A DNA stretch of 64,000 nucleotides, from positions 40,755,264-40,819,263 of the forward strand of contig OZ020269.1 of assembly GCA_963971225.1 (NCBI GenBank), given 5' to 3'. This document shows positions 11,732-22,322 of this stretch, one piece after another. The translations under genes and the position numbers were made by a program. How positions within the stretch are numbered: position 1 is the first letter of the stretch; every line of letters begins with the position of its first letter. The stretch is from Melieria omissa. Taxonomy: Eukaryota > Arthropoda > Insecta > Diptera > Ulidiidae. The notes below the pieces were generated by a model. That model was not told where the DNA came from. It made no database searches and was given only the letters and a program-made list of their open reading frames with translations.

Positions 11732-12984
11732 ACACTTCGTTCAATAATGTGTGTGACTGACACATAGATGGCGGCACTAATACTAAATCAATATTTTTTT
11801 TCGAAATTGTGAACATTTTTAGGCTTACTGTCAATTATATGTCAATCCGACCATTAGTTTACAAGTTACAGTGCTTTAAGTGACACTACTTTTGAGTTTT
11901 CAAAAAAAATGAATTCAAAGCAATTCCGTGTGCTGATTTATCACTGTTTTTTAATGAAAAAAAATACTGTGTAAATGCCAGGAATGGCTTGAAAAACATT
12001 ATTCGGACTCTGCTCCATCAAAAAGAACCATTTGTTATTGGTATGCCGAATTCAAACGTGGTCGTACAGACACCGATGACATTCCATATACTGGACGGCC
12101 AAATGACGCTGTTATTCCGGAAAACGTTGAAAAAACACTGAAAATCATTATGTCCGACCGTAAAGTGAAAGTGGGGGAGATTGCTGACATTCTAAAGATA
12201 TCAGCAGGCAGTGTACACACCATAATACACGAACATTTGCTCACACCGGAGCAAAAACAACAACGAATCGATGATTCAAAGAGCTGTTTGGACATGTTTA
12301 CGCGCAACAAGTCGGAGTTTTTGCGTCGGTACATCACAATGGATGAAACATGGATCCACCATTTCACTCCAGAGTCAAATCGGCAGTCTGCTGAGTGGCA
12401 TGCAACCGGTGAAAGCCGCCCAAAGCGTCCAAAGGCACAAACATCGGCTGGCAAGGTTATGGCGTCAGTATTTTGGGATGTGCACGGAATAATATTCATC
12501 GACTATCTTGAGAAAGGGAAAACAATCAATAGCGACTATTATATAGCGTTGTTGGAACGTTTGAAAGAAGAAATCGCGATTAAGCGGCCCCATATGAAGA
12601 AGAAAAAAGTGTTGTTTCACCAAGACAATGCACCGTGTCACAAGTCGATGAAAACGATGGCAAAAATGCATGAATTGGGCTTCGAATTGCTTCCTCATCC
12701 CCCGTATTCTCCAGATCTGGCCCCCAGCGACTACTGGCTCTTCGCAGACCTCAGAAAGATGCTCCGTGGTAAGAGATTTGGCTCAAATGATGAAGTAATC
12801 GCCGAAACTAACGCCTATTTTGAAGGCAAAGAAAAATCGTTCTACAAAGGCGGTATCGAAAGATTGGAAAAGCGTTGGAATGATTGTATCTCCCTAAAAG
12901 GGGACTATGTTGATGAATAAAAACGAATTTTGGCAAAAAAATGTGTTTTAATTAGTTAGTCACACACATTATTGAACGAAGTGT
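11732..12984 (+). mobile_element. mariner element, irritans-like
   Basis: Inverted ends ACACTTCGTTCAATAATGTG and its inverse flank the element, with TA duplicated at 11730-11731 and 12985-12986. The 1253-bp length is typical of mariner. It inserted only 20 bp inside the hAT terminus. A second, truncated copy of the same family is at 29228-29732 on the other strand. Confidence 0.88.
11909..12920 (+). pseudogene. mariner transposase, broken near the N-terminus
   Basis: The ATG at 11909 starts MNSKQFRVLI, then a stop and frame change near 11972. From 11975 the protein runs in another frame (QEWLEKHYSD onward) and is open again from 12150 to the stop at 12920. Catalytic residues are visible: the first D in TMDETWIHH, the second in HQDNAPCH and the third in PDLAPSDYWL, with 34 residues between the last two, i.e. 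the mariner DD34D triad. Compared with the copy at 29228-29732 it lacks about 12 residues after IIHEHL, in the linker before the catalytic domain. Transposase function is therefore unlikely. Confidence 0.85.
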
Positions 12985-13004
12985 TACTATAGCAGTATTT
13001 TACT

Positions 13005-14253
13005 TACTTACTTAACTGGCCATAACAACCCGTTATCGGGTTACGGCCTGCCGCAAAACTTCTCTCCAGGCGCCTCTGCTTCGCGCGCGCCTTCTCCAGT
13101 TGGTCACACCAAGAGATACCAGGGCCTCTTCCACTTGGTCCTTCCACCGGAGACACGGCCTCCCTCTTCGCCGTCGACCTCCAACCATCGCATCGAATAC
13201 CTTTTTCGCCGGAGCTTCGTCGTCCATGCGGCAGACATGACCGAGCCAGCGTAGCCGCTGGATGTTAATTCGCTGCGCTACGTCCATGTCCTTATACAGC
13301 TCATACAGCTCGTTATTGGTTCGTATGCGATAGTCGTCACCAACCCGACCAGGGCCGAAGATTTTGCGAAGCACCTTCCTCTCGAACACTCCAAGGGCCG
13401 CTATGTCGTTTCGTGTCATTGTCCATGCTTCAGCGCCATAGAGGAGCACGGGCAAGATAAGCGTCCTATAGAGTGAAAGTTTTGTCGGTCGAGAGAGGTC
13501 TCTACTTCTCAATTGCCTACCGAGACCGTAGTAGCACCTGTTGGCAAGAGTTATCCTTCGCTTTATCTCCAGACTGACATCATTGCTGCTGTTGATGGCG
13601 GTGCCAAGGTAGACGAATTCCTTGACAACTTCAAAAGCATACCTGTCGGCCTCGACGTGAGACCCTAGCCGTTGCGAGTCCCTGCGTGTAGACAGCATAT
13701 ACTTCGTCTTGCCCTCATTTACCACCAGACCCATTTTGGCAGATTCTCTTTCGATAGCCGCAAAGGCAGCGGTGACATCTCGCTTGTTACGTCCGATGAC
13801 ATCAATATCATCAGCGTAAGCAAGGAGCTGGACACTTTTGTTGAAAATTGTGCCATTACGATGTACACCGGCCTTGCGCAGAACACTCTCCATGGTGAAG
13901 TTGAAGAGGTCGCAGGACAAAGGATCGCCCTGTCTGAAACCTCGAACGGTATCAAAGGGGTCGGAGAGGTCACTTCCAACCTTGACGGAGCTGCGCGTAT
14001 TGCTCAACGTCGCTCTGCAAAGTCTAACGAGCTTTGCAGGGATACCAAGTTCAGACAATGCGGTATATAGGCGATCCCTTATCGGGCTATCGAATGCTGC
14101 CTTGTAATCGATGAAGAGATGGTGTGTATCGATTTGGTTCTCATGGGTCTTCTCCAGGATTTGGCGTAGAGTGAATATCTGGTCGATGGTGGACTTACCA
14201 GGTCTAAAGCCGCACTGATAAGGTCCAATCAGCGCCTTGGCGAGTGGCGAGTG
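13005..14253 (-). mobile_element. RTE-clade LINE, 5'-truncated
   Basis: On the minus strand the sequence ends in a TAAG repeat tail rather than poly(A), common in RTE-type LINEs. It is flanked by a 10-bp duplication GTATTTTACT (12995-13004 and 14254-14263). Only the C-terminal half of the ORF is present, as expected for 5' truncation during reverse transcription. It lies in the hAT residue. Confidence 0.8.
13033..14250 (-). pseudogene. RTE-like reverse transcriptase, C-terminal half
   Basis: Read down from 14250 the protein begins inside the fingers/palm (CGFRPGKSTIDQIF), continues through DYKAAFDS, GFRQGDPLSCDLFN and the catalytic YADDIDVIG, and ends with a basic tail (GRRRRGRPCLRWKDQVEEAL). 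The long C-terminal domain after the thumb, with RLRWLGHVCRMDD, is typical of RTE-clade elements. The frame is open from the truncation point to the stop at 13033, so the copy is fairly young. The endonuclease domain and the start are missing. Confidence 0.8.
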
Positions 14254-14263
14254 GTATTTTACT

Positions 14264-16004
14264 ACTATTTCATCATCTGTACTACCGTACTACCCACAGA
14301 CCGATTTAATTTTCATGTTTTAGGTAAGGCTATTAGAAAAGAATATAAAAAATGTTACCGAACTGAACATTGCCGAAGCACGAAATTTAGACCAACGTTG
14401 CTGTTTTTTATTTCTAACCAAATATTCTTGGTTTGTGAGCAACTCTATCACATGTGTTTTCGTATGTTTCACTTTTTACTGAACTTTTTGCGATCAAGAA
14501 ATTGAGCTCGTTGTAGAGTTACCGTTGTGCGACTAAAGTGACGATTGCACCTTTTTTAACAGCGTTGCAAAATGCTGTTCGTACAATACTTCACATTGTT
14601 GTAATCATATAATACATATAAGCTTTTGATAAAGTGATAAACTTTAAGCAGCGCAACGGATGCGATACCCAAAAATGAGCGCCGTGAAATAATAGAGTAA
14701 TATTACTGTATTTAAATACAAAATAACTTAATACTTTTGCATATTCTTGTAAGAATCTTTTAAAATCTGATAAAGACAATAAAGTGGTTGTTGGGACGTC
14801 GACAAGTCAGAAAAAATTAAACTGAGCTGAAACGTGTCATTGGACGCAATCATTGGAATATGCTGATAAAAGTGTATAAAATCGTTCGATTTCTCTTGGG
14901 ACTGGCATTTTTATTCAACCAGTGCAAATTGGGGACAAATTCCGTTGGATTGTTAATAAAAAAAAATAATTATTAAATTAAAAAATTCAATTATGCCATT
15001 TTAAAGAAAATATAAATGAAAAATATTGTTCGTCGTGCTTTGTGGTTTTGTTTTGGTGTTGATTGGTTTCTCTTGTTTATTTGCTTGAAGTGCTAAAAGT
15101 AATATTGGAGCGATATTAATAAGAAATTTTAATAAGACATACATTTTGTTATGGAATTTTAAACTTCAGGTATTTTTAAGCCCGACAACACAAAAAAACT
15201 TTAAAAAACAAATCGCGGAATATTTTTAAAAATTTTTTTATGGAAATATCTTCAAAATGGGGTTTATAGAGTATATCCGTAGACAAATAATTATAAATCG
15301 GACTGACTTAGGCGGGAAATTGTACATATTCTAGTAATGCAAATATTAAGCTACTACCTCTTGACAGTTTTTGCCCCATTTGAGCAAAATATCAGCAAAT
15401 ATCTAAATCCTGCTACACCACGCCTACTAATATAATTCCACTATTATATAAAATACATTTTGGTTAAGATTTAGTATTTTATTAAAGCTTTATAAATTTT
15501 TTCCATTGAAGCGCATCGAAAATGAAGTATGAGTATTATTTAGTATTATTAAATCTGTGGTCGAAATCGATAATCGCTTAGGTCGATTTTAGTTAAGGGT
15601 GCTTGAAAAGGATAAATCCAAAAAATGTATCTCCTACCATAGTTCCCCTAATTGAAACATTTAATTGAAGAACAGAATGTTGAAGTTCTAGAAGCGGAAT
15701 AAAGGGCATTGCGAAATTTGGAACTTGAGTCAAATTTCGAAAATCTTGGTTTATAACCATTTTGGGGATGTTTTAGAAAAAAACACGATATTAATGAATT
15801 TATGTTTCCGCTTCTTTGACAGTTTATTGGTACTGTAAATGCGTTTCCGCATAGTAGTCCGAAGTAAATTTAATTAAAGATTAGAAAAAAAAATGTTAAC
15901 TGAACGCTACTGTCCACTCGATTTATCTTCGAAAAGTTTATTAGGGGAAACTTTTACGGAAAAAGGGATCTACCAAAAAACTTACTTAAAGTATATAATT
16001 AAAG
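14264..16004. other. hAT interior, A+T-rich, no gene seen
   Basis: About 1.7 kb between the RTE fragment and the Gypsy LTR. It holds no long frame and no recognised transposase motif in either strand. It is assigned to the hAT by position only. The 20413-20635 piece on the far side of the Gypsy continues it. Confidence 0.5.
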
Positions 16005-16278
16005 TTTAAAACCACAGAGCTCGAGTTCTGAAAAGAACTAGCTCGGGTTTAGATCTCAGAAAGTTTGAACGATTACCGACACAAAAACCCTTATTGGTAA
16101 AAAGTAGCGAACATATAAAACCTGAAACTGATAAACATTGTGAGGATTGCCTTTTTGAACAATGATCGAAAATTAAATATTTATAAACAAAATGAGAATT
16201 CGGAATCACATAAATAACAAAATGAAATAATACATGAAATAATATCATGAAATAGGGTTGCCTACTGCCGGCGCCACA
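16005..16278 (-). repeat. CsRn1-type Gypsy 3' LTR
   Basis: On the minus strand it starts TGTGGCGCCGGC and ends GTGGTTTTAAA. It matches 20135-20408 base for base as far as I can read. A G-rich purine run with GGGGGGGAATAA lies just upstream on the minus strand (16279-16290). Open frames inside the LTR appear in both copies and are not genes. Confidence 0.9.
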
Positions 16279-16301
16279 TTATTCCCCCCCAAGTGACGCA
16301 G

Positions 16302-19300
16302 TCACTGATACTTGAGGAATCTTCCTGTTTTAAATTTTTGCTCGGGCCACTTTTGCTTCTCTACCTTGGGTTCTTCTGTAGACATGTGTGCTACCTTTAG
16401 CCGATCCGTGGATACTGTGACCTCTTTTCCTTTAATGTCCAGCTTGAACGTTTTATTCCCTCTGGATAAGACTCGGTAGGGGCCTTCGAAGGGTGGAGTT
16501 AATGGCGGTTTTATAGCATCTATGCGAAGGAATACATGGGTGCACGTTTCTAAATCTTTCTGTATGAAAACCTTAGGTGTGCTATGATGAAGCGGTTCCG
16601 GTACTCTTAGTGACCGCATTATCTGCCGTAGGTTACCAACAAATTCATGTTCGTTTGTTAACTTATTTGATTGCATGTGTACTAATTCGCCCGGAAGTCG
16701 TAACACTTGGCCATACAGCATCTCTGCCGGTGATGCTCCTATGTCTTCTTTTACGGTGGTACGAAGTCCCAGGAGGACGATCGGCAGTACCTCTTTCCAT
16801 GCTGACGTGTGATGGCATGTTATTGCCGCTTTAAGTGATCTATGCCATCTTTCGATCATACCATTACTTTGCGGATGATAAGCGGTCGTATGGATGTGTT
16901 GGCAACCAAGCATTTTGGCAAGTTGTCGAAAGAGGTGAGACTGAAATTGGCGCCCCTGATCGGTAGTGATACGAGCTGGAACACCGAACCGGGAGATCCA
17001 TGTGTCGATAAGAGCTTTGGCCACGGTCTCCGCAGATTGATCGGGAAGTGGAACTGCTTCCGGCCATCGACTAAAACGATCGATTATCGTTAAGATATAG
17101 CTGCAATTATCTGATGGAGGAAGAGGGCCCACGAGATCGATATGGATGTGCTCGAAACGATTATCCGGCGGCGTAAATTTTTCGAGGCAAGCGCGATTAT
17201 GTCTTTGTATTTTAGATCGTTGACAAGCGATGCAGCGTGCAGTCATGAGTTTTATGTCTTTACGCATGTTTGGCCACACGAATCGTTGAGCAATAAGCTT
17301 GGTAGTGCCGCGGACCCCGGGGTGTGAAATATTATGAAGCGACGAGAACACTGTTTGCCGTTGGGTGGCTGGAACGAATGGTCGAACACGCCCAGTAGAT
17401 ATATCGCAGAAAATCGTCACGGGTGTACCTGGATATTGTAGCTGTCGTATCTCCAGTGAGGAGTCTTTCTTTGCGTTGATGAGATCGATATCATCTGCTT
17501 GTTCTGAAGCCAACTCCTGATAGTTGATGGTGTTGCGATGTAAAATCTCATCGAGCTCTATACGGGAGAGACAGTCCGCCGGAGTATTTTTTTCGCCTTC
17601 AATGTGTATAATGTTTGTAGTGAATTGGCCTATGTAATCTAACTGTCGTGCTTGGCGTGGAGATGCTTTATCTTGCCGCTGCTGAAATGCAAATGTCAGA
17701 GGTTTGTGGTCCGTTAACAGAGTGAATTGACGTCCCTCCAACATATGTCGGAAATGACGGATGGCTTGGTAAGCGGCCAATAATTCTCGATCGTATGTGC
17801 TGTATTTCTTCTGCGCGTCCGTCAGCCGCTTGGAATAGAATGCCAACGGTTCCGAGTGGCCGTTTACCATTTGATGTAAAGCGGCACCCAGCGAATTATT
17901 AGAGGCATCGACGTGCAGTTGCAGTGGAAAATTATTACCCGGATGTGCTAACAAGACATAGTTCGCCAGATCTAGCTTACATTTTGCGAAAGCATCCTCG
18001 GCGTCTGTATCCCACTCGATGCGAGTGGTATCGTTTTTCTTGTTAGATCTAATTAGCTTCTGCAATGGCGTTTGATTTTCCACTGCGTGTGGAATGAATC
18101 TGCGGTAGAAATTAATCATCGCTAGGAAGCGTCGCAGCTCTTTTACCATTGTCGGTTTAGGAAAATCTTTTATAGCCTTGACCTTTTCGTGCGTTGGTGA
18201 AATGCCCGCTGCGGAAATGTCGTGACCTAAGAATTTTACCGTCTGCTTTCCAAGTACGCATTTAGATACGTTGATTGTGAGTCCATAATCCCGAAGTCGC
18301 TGAAAGACCATTTTAAGATGTTGCATGTGCTCTTCTTCAGTGCGAGAGGCGATACAGATATCGTCTATATATACAAAAACAAAGTCTAAATCCTTGAGAA
18401 CCTCATGTATAAATCGTTGAAAGGTTTGGCCAGCATTACACAGCCCAAATGTCATGAATTTGAATTCGAAAAGTCCGAATGGCGTCGTGATGGCAGTCTT
18501 CTTAACGTCGGCGGGCTCGACAGGGATTTGATGATATGCTTTTTCCAAATCTAGCGTTGAAAATATTTTTTTATTTTGGAACGTATGTGCAAAGTCCTGT
18601 ATGTGTGGAATGGGGTATCGATCGGGAACTGTAATGGCGTTTAGACGACGATAATCCCCACAAGGTCTCCAGTCTCCGTTAGGTTTCTTGACGAGGTGTA
18701 ACGGACTAGCCCAATTACTGCTCGATGGTTGACATATCCCTTGCTTGACCAAAGCATCAAATTCTTTCTTTGCTACAGCCAGTTTATCGGGTGCTAACCG
18801 ACGAAATCGTTCGTGGATTGGTGGACCTGTAGTAACGATGTGGTGTGTAATACCGGCGCGCCGTTGGTTCTCTCGCAACGTTGGTTTCGTGATGTCGATG
18901 TATTGGCGAAGTAACTCTGCGTATTGATTGGAGAAGTTGATCGTTGAAATCTTTTCGTTACTAGCCTGCGTTACTTCGGCTATGATGAAGTTGTTCGTTT
19001 GCGGGTCAACAATCCTTCGGTTAGCTATGTCGATTGTCAACCCAAAATGTTTTAAGAAGTCGGCTCCTATGATGGAGCGATTGACGTCGGCGATGATGAA
19101 TTGCCATCGGAATTTTCGTTTCAAACCCAAATCTAATTCTAAAGTTTTTGTTCCGTGAGTGCGAATTTTACATCCGTTTGCAGCAAATAGTTGAAGAGCA
19201 CTTGCTTGTGCGACTGTTGTTCCATGATCGATAGGTGAACATCTGACTAGCGAGATATCGGCTCCCGTATCAATTAAAAAAGGTTGGTTGCTGCTGGAGT

Positions 19301-19421
19301 CTTTAACGAACAAGCGGCAAGAGAGTGATGTTATTCGTGCTCCAGCCTCGCTTGCCCTTAGAGCTTGCTCGTCTATTCGTTTTTTCTTTTGGCGTTCGTC
19401 CACGTGCACGGTTGGCGGCAT
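16302..19421 (-). CDS. pol: Gypsy Pol polyprotein (PR-RT-RNase H-INT)
   Basis: A 1039-residue open frame overlapping the end of gag, consistent with frameshift expression. Order of domains: protease with [12 protein letters not shown] near residue 52; reverse transcriptase from about 190 with [16 protein letters not shown] and catalytic [10 protein letters not shown] near 350; RNase H with [10 protein letters not shown] near 500 and TDHKPL; integrase with an HHCC zinc site (HPGVRGTTK to CIACQRSK, about 705-745) and the DDE residues in [19 protein letters not shown] and [10 protein letters not shown]. No chromodomain is evident. All catalytic motifs look intact, so with Gag this copy could be active. 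Gene products act in cytoplasmic particles and then the nucleus. Confidence 0.9.
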   Translation of the reverse strand: MPPTVHVDERQKKKRIDEQALRASEAGARITSLSCRLFVKDSSSNQPFLIDTGADISLVRCSPIDHGTTVAQASALQLFAANGCKIRTHGTKTLELDLGLKRKFRWQFIIADVNRSIIGADFLKHFGLTIDIANRRIVDPQTNNFIIAEVTQASNEKISTINFSNQYAELLRQYIDITKPTLRENQRRAGITHHIVTTGPPIHERFRRLAPDKLAVAKKEFDALVKQGICQPSSSNWASPLHLVKKPNGDWRPCGDYRRLNAITVPDRYPIPHIQDFAHTFQNKKIFSTLDLEKAYHQIPVEPADVKKTAITTPFGLFEFKFMTFGLCNAGQTFQRFIHEVLKDLDFVFVYIDDICIASRTEEEHMQHLKMVFQRLRDYGLTINVSKCVLGKQTVKFLGHDISAAGISPTHEKVKAIKDFPKPTMVKELRRFLAMINFYRRFIPHAVENQTPLQKLIRSNKKNDTTRIEWDTDAEDAFAKCKLDLANYVLLAHPGNNFPLQLHVDASNNSLGAALHQMVNGHSEPLAFYSKRLTDAQKKYSTYDRELLAAYQAIRHFRHMLEGRQFTLLTDHKPLTFAFQQRQDKASPRQARQLDYIGQFTTNIIHIEGEKNTPADCLSRIELDEILHRNTINYQELASEQADDIDLINAKKDSSLEIRQLQYPGTPVTIFCDISTGRVRPFVPATQRQTVFSSLHNISHPGVRGTTKLIAQRFVWPNMRKDIKLMTARCIACQRSKIQRHNRACLEKFTPPDNRFEHIHIDLVGPLPPSDNCSYILTIIDRFSRWPEAVPLPDQSAETVAKALIDTWISRFGVPARITTDQGRQFQSHLFRQLAKMLGCQHIHTTAYHPQSNGMIERWHRSLKAAITCHHTSAWKEVLPIVLLGLRTTVKEDIGASPAEMLYGQVLRLPGELVHMQSNKLTNEHEFVGNLRQIMRSLRVPEPLHHSTPKVFIQKDLETCTHVFLRIDAIKPPLTPPFEGPYRVLSRGNKTFKLDIKGKEVTVSTDRLKVAHMSTEEPKVEKQKWPEQKFKTGRFLKYQ

Positions 19422-20104
19422 TTCTTGGCTTCCTTACCGAACGTCTGATGATACCAGCACATTAACTCGCTCCGTTGCGGGTTGAAGATTTTTCCAAGCT
19501 TGCGATTTAGGCTAGCCACTTCGTTCTGCAACTCGCTGATAGCTTCTTGTGAAGACTTCTCGCTCACCTCGTGTACGGAACCTTCATTGCGATGTGCTTC
19601 TAAAACTGCATCAGCGATGGAGTCTAATTTTTCGAGCGGGGCCTCAATCGTGGCCAGGCATCCTTGAACACTTGCTGGTAGCCGTTGCAGCCACAACATC
19701 TTAAGCATGCGGTCGTTCTCGAAACCGATGCTGACGTTGCGTAACTCACCGAGTAGGTGTGACGGTTTGCCATCACCCAGCTGCATACCAGCCACATATT
19801 TTTGCAGCCGGGTCGTGTCAGTCTCACAAAATTGTTTCACCAAGGCTTCTTTTACTGCCTCAAATTTACCACTGGTCGGCGGGTTGGTAATTGTGTCGCG
19901 AATATGTGCCAATAGATTAGTGTCCAACGCGGCGATAATAGTCGAAAACTTCGTTTCGTCGCTCGACACACGATTCGCGCGAAACCCATGGTCTAATTGT
20001 ACGAACCATAGCGGAAAGTCTGTTTTGTAAACCGGGGGCATGGGTAGGCGAATTGCTGCTACCGTGCCCGAGTCCGACACCACTTCACTATTCATTATGT
20101 TCAC
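19373..20104 (-). CDS. gag: Gypsy Gag, CsRn1 type with CHCC motif
   Basis: A 243-residue frame beginning MNIMNSEVV 30 bp after the 5' LTR. The first 190 residues look like a Ty3/Gypsy capsid ([11 protein letters not shown], then a leucine-rich part with [11 protein letters not shown]). The C-terminus carries [18 protein letters not shown], a C-H-C-C spacing instead of the canonical CCHC knuckle, a hallmark of CsRn1-clade Gag. It forms the particle that packages element RNA. It overlaps the start of pol by 49 bp in another frame, indicating ribosomal frameshifting. Confidence 0.88.
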   Translation of the reverse strand: MNIMNSEVVSDSGTVAAIRLPMPPVYKTDFPLWFVQLDHGFRANRVSSDETKFSTIIAALDTNLLAHIRDTITNPPTSGKFEAVKEALVKQFCETDTTRLQKYVAGMQLGDGKPSHLLGELRNVSIGFENDRMLKMLWLQRLPASVQGCLATIEAPLEKLDSIADAVLEAHRNEGSVHEVSEKSSQEAISELQNEVASLNRKLGKIFNPQRSELMCWYHQTFGKEAKKCRQPCTWTNAKRKNE

Positions 20105-20120
20105 TCGCGCGCGTACTTAC

Positions 20121-20133
20121 GTCGGGGTCACCA
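20121..20133 (-). other. tRNA-Trp-type primer-binding site of the Gypsy element
   Basis: Minus-strand TGGTGACCCCGAC lies one base past the 5' LTR end. It matches the primer-site sequence typical of CsRn1-clade elements, which use tRNA-Trp to prime minus-strand DNA. Confidence 0.75.
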
Positions 20134-20134
20134 C

Positions 20135-20408
20135 TTTAAAACCACAGAGCTCGAGTTCTGAAAAGAACTAGCTCGGGTTTAGATCTCAGAAAGTTTGAAC
20201 GATTACCGACACAAAAACCCTTATTGGTAAAAAGTAGCGAACATATAAAACCTGAAACTGATAAACATTGTGAGGATTGCCTTTTTGAACAATGATCGAA
20301 AATTAAATATTTATAAACAAAATGAGAATTCGGAATCACATAAATAACAAAATGAAATAATACATGAAATAATATCATGAAATAGGGTTGCCTACTGCCG
20401 GCGCCACA
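20135..20408 (-). repeat. CsRn1-type Gypsy 5' LTR
   Basis: Same ends and length as 16005-16278, with no difference found by eye. On the minus strand it drives transcription toward lower coordinates. Its outer edge abuts the AAAG duplication at 20409. Confidence 0.9.
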
Positions 20409-20654
20409 AAAGCATATAAAATTTGTTTATGTGCATTTCTTTAACTGAATTACATTGTCTCTTTCACATTTGTATAAATAAAATTGTTAATGTGTTTTGA
20501 AACTTAGTATTTCATTTAGTGGTTGATGAATCCTTGCGGTTTTTACACTGTTAAGAAAACATGCATTTGAACTACTCAAAGTTCATAATACTACTACAAA
20601 AATCATAATTTGTACTACTGAAAAAAATTTGAAAACGGCAGCACTGGTCTCAAG

Positions 20655-20877
20655 TGATCTGTCGATCCCACCACTAATCCCTTCCTTTCCTTGTCCCTTT
20701 GTACTCATGATTCCCACTATTTTCTGCTCCCCGGCTTCGGCCGTTCGTATCGTTTAATGTTTATTGTATTCTCTGTAGTGACACTTGTTATTCTGACGTC
20801 ATAAAATAAAGACCACAATCCCTAAACCGCAAACGCGTTTATTATTTACACCGGTCCGCGACGATCCGATTTAAACA
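20655..20877 (+). repeat. Remainder of BEL 3' LTR
   Basis: Continues the LTR broken at 11711, starting TGATCTGTCGATCCC and ending TTTAAACA. Relative to the 5' LTR it has a six-base deletion near the end and about nine substitutions. Its right edge is the ATTAC duplication at 20878. Confidence 0.85.
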
Positions 20878-20882
20878 ATTAC

Positions 20883-21302
20883 ATTTTTATTATACGTTAC
20901 AACCCAGTGTTGCCTGATTAGGGGGTTTCTCCTTAGATTTGTTTGGATTTTATGACAAATATTTAAGGGGACAATATTTTACAGATATTTTTAATATATT
21001 TTTGCTACATCAAAACCTTGTTCAGCTATATTGGCTATTGGGTATTTTGTTAATTGCTTGTGCCAAATAGAATGAGCAATTTTCATGAAATATTAATTTT
21101 ATGTGTTATAAATTTGGGGGAAATTTTAGTTTAATATATTTAAATTCTGAATTTTCTTGTAATTTTATTTAGTTTTTAGTTGTTTATTTTCTTGTTTTTG
21201 TTTGTTAATTTGTGATGAATGTGATGAAATGTACTATATATGTAATAGTTCCTTTTGTTGTTTTATAAAATAAGCTGTGTTTTGATTGAATTCATTCGTG
21301 TT
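20883..21302. other. A+T-rich flank, no gene seen
   Basis: The sequence just right of the BEL element, without long frames or recognisable repeats. It would have been contiguous with 1-479 before the BEL insertion. Confidence 0.45.
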
Positions 21303-21415
21303 TTTTTTTCTATGGAATCGGCATCGGCCGATTTTCGGCCTTTTGACCGATTAATCGGCATCGGCTTGAGAATTGGCCGATTAATCTGTATCGGCATCGG
21401 CCAACAAATTTGGTT
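21303..21415 (+). repeat. ATCGGC-rich minisatellite, second block
   Basis: Units such as AATCGGCATCGGCCGA repeat several times with drift. Same family as 275-395. Confidence 0.6.
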
Positions 21416-21439
21416 TAGTGTCAGCACCCCTTGTCCAAC

Positions 21440-22320
21440 GCTCACAAAGTTTTACCAGTGAAACGGCACATCAAACGGGGGCCCCGCACCAAATTTTAAT
21501 GCTGCCCGATTTCTCATTCCGAAGATATTCCATATTGAAAATTTAAGTTGTATGGGCGGTGCCACGCCCCCTTATTAAAAACCCAACCCATTCCCCCTAA
21601 ATCGTTTGACACCCATATTGCTGTGACATAAATATCATGGCTGATTTGTTATTATAGTGATCGTGGCGAGAAGGCGTATTAGGTGGGCGTGGTCAATCTT
21701 ATATATCCTATGTTAACATCAATGAAACACGGAATCATTTGATATTTATACTGATTTACAGACATGCACCGTGGCTTCGTTTTGTTAGTTTAGTGGGCGC
21801 AGAAAAAAGGCGTGGCCGATTATATTATAGCCTATGTTTGCCGCAATGAGACGATGAATCGTTTGATACCCATATTGCTATGACAAATATATCATGGATG
21901 ATTTGTTATTATAGTGGGCGTGGCGAAAAGGCATATCAGATGGGCGTGGTCAATATTATATATCCTATGTTGAGATCAATGAAACACGGAATCATTTGAT
22001 ATTAATACTGATTTACAGACATGTACCGTAGCTTCGTTTTGTTAGTTTAGTGGGCGTGACCGATTGTATTATAGCCTATGTTTGCCGCAATGACACGCTG
22101 AATCGTTTGATATCCATATTGCCTTACAAAAGCATACCATAGATGAGTTTTGTTGCCAGAGTGGGCGTAAGAAGGGGGCGTGGCCATTCTCATATAGCCT
22201 ATGTACCATTCCCCCAGATAAAAAAATGTCTGGTGCTTATTTCATCTAAATCGGTTCAGTGGTTTTTACCTGATTGTGGCTCAAAAAACGTCACACTTGT
22301 TTTTATATAATAGTAAAGAT
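21440..22320 (+). repeat. Degenerate tandem array, unit about 235-255 bp
   Basis: A first unit resembles the 258-bp family (tgtatgggcggtgccacgcc). Then 'ATCGTTTGA.ACCATATTGC' recurs near 21601, 21857 and 22091, and 'CACGGAATCATTTGATATT' near 21729 and 21983. Each unit has a 'gtgggcgtgg' block. The array ends in 'tttttatataatagtaaagat', similar to the end of the array element at 39110-39133, so both may be one class of repeat-carrying element. Confidence 0.6.
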
Positions 22321-22322
22321 AA

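Larger units (their letters stand above)
16005..20408 (-). mobile_element. Ty3/Gypsy retrotransposon, CsRn1-type, structurally complete
   Basis: Two 274-bp LTRs that look identical, a 4-bp duplication AAAG (16001-16004 and 20409-20412), a primer-binding site TGGTGACCCCGAC, open gag and pol, and a purine tract next to the 3' LTR. CsRn1-clade elements are known for a tRNA-Trp-type primer site of this sequence, a CHCC-type Gag motif and 4-bp TSDs; all three are seen. The LTR identity indicates a very recent insertion. It is the youngest layer of the BEL > hAT > Gypsy nest. Confidence 0.9.
11712..20646. mobile_element. hAT-type element inside BEL 3' LTR, carrying three younger insertions
   Basis: Ends TAGTGCTGCCG (left) and CGGCAGCACTG (right, inverse of CAGTGCTGCCG) and an 8-bp duplication GTCTCAAG (11704-11711 and 20647-20654). 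Excising it restores a continuous BEL LTR. Its own sequence is what remains after removing the mariner, RTE and Gypsy copies: 11712-11731, about 12987-13004, 14264-16004 and 20409-20646. That residue shows no transposase I recognise, so it looks non-autonomous or eroded. A second copy of the right terminus occurs at 60914. Confidence 0.8.
485..20877 (+). mobile_element. BEL/Pao LTR retrotransposon, degenerate, with nested insertions
   Basis: The outer ends are a 250-bp 5' LTR (485-734) and a 3' LTR split into 11688-11711 and 20655-20877. The whole is flanked by the 5-bp direct repeat ATTAC (480-484 and 20878-20882), the TSD length usual for BEL/Pao. Between them lie a long leader, gag remnants with a BEL-type knuckle region, an aspartic protease segment and short pol remnants. 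Most of reverse transcriptase, RNase H and integrase is missing, so the copy is dead. The two LTRs differ by roughly ten substitutions plus a small indel by eye, making it clearly older than the Gypsy elements in this window. Three elements sit inside it: a LINE at 2161-7711, a hAT MITE at 9997-10714 and a hAT at 11712-20646. Confidence 0.85.

Noticed and set aside
16006..16248. An 80-residue frame in the Gypsy LTR, repeated at 20136-20378
   Set aside because: It lies wholly in the LTR, appears twice only because the LTR does, and has no recognisable domain.
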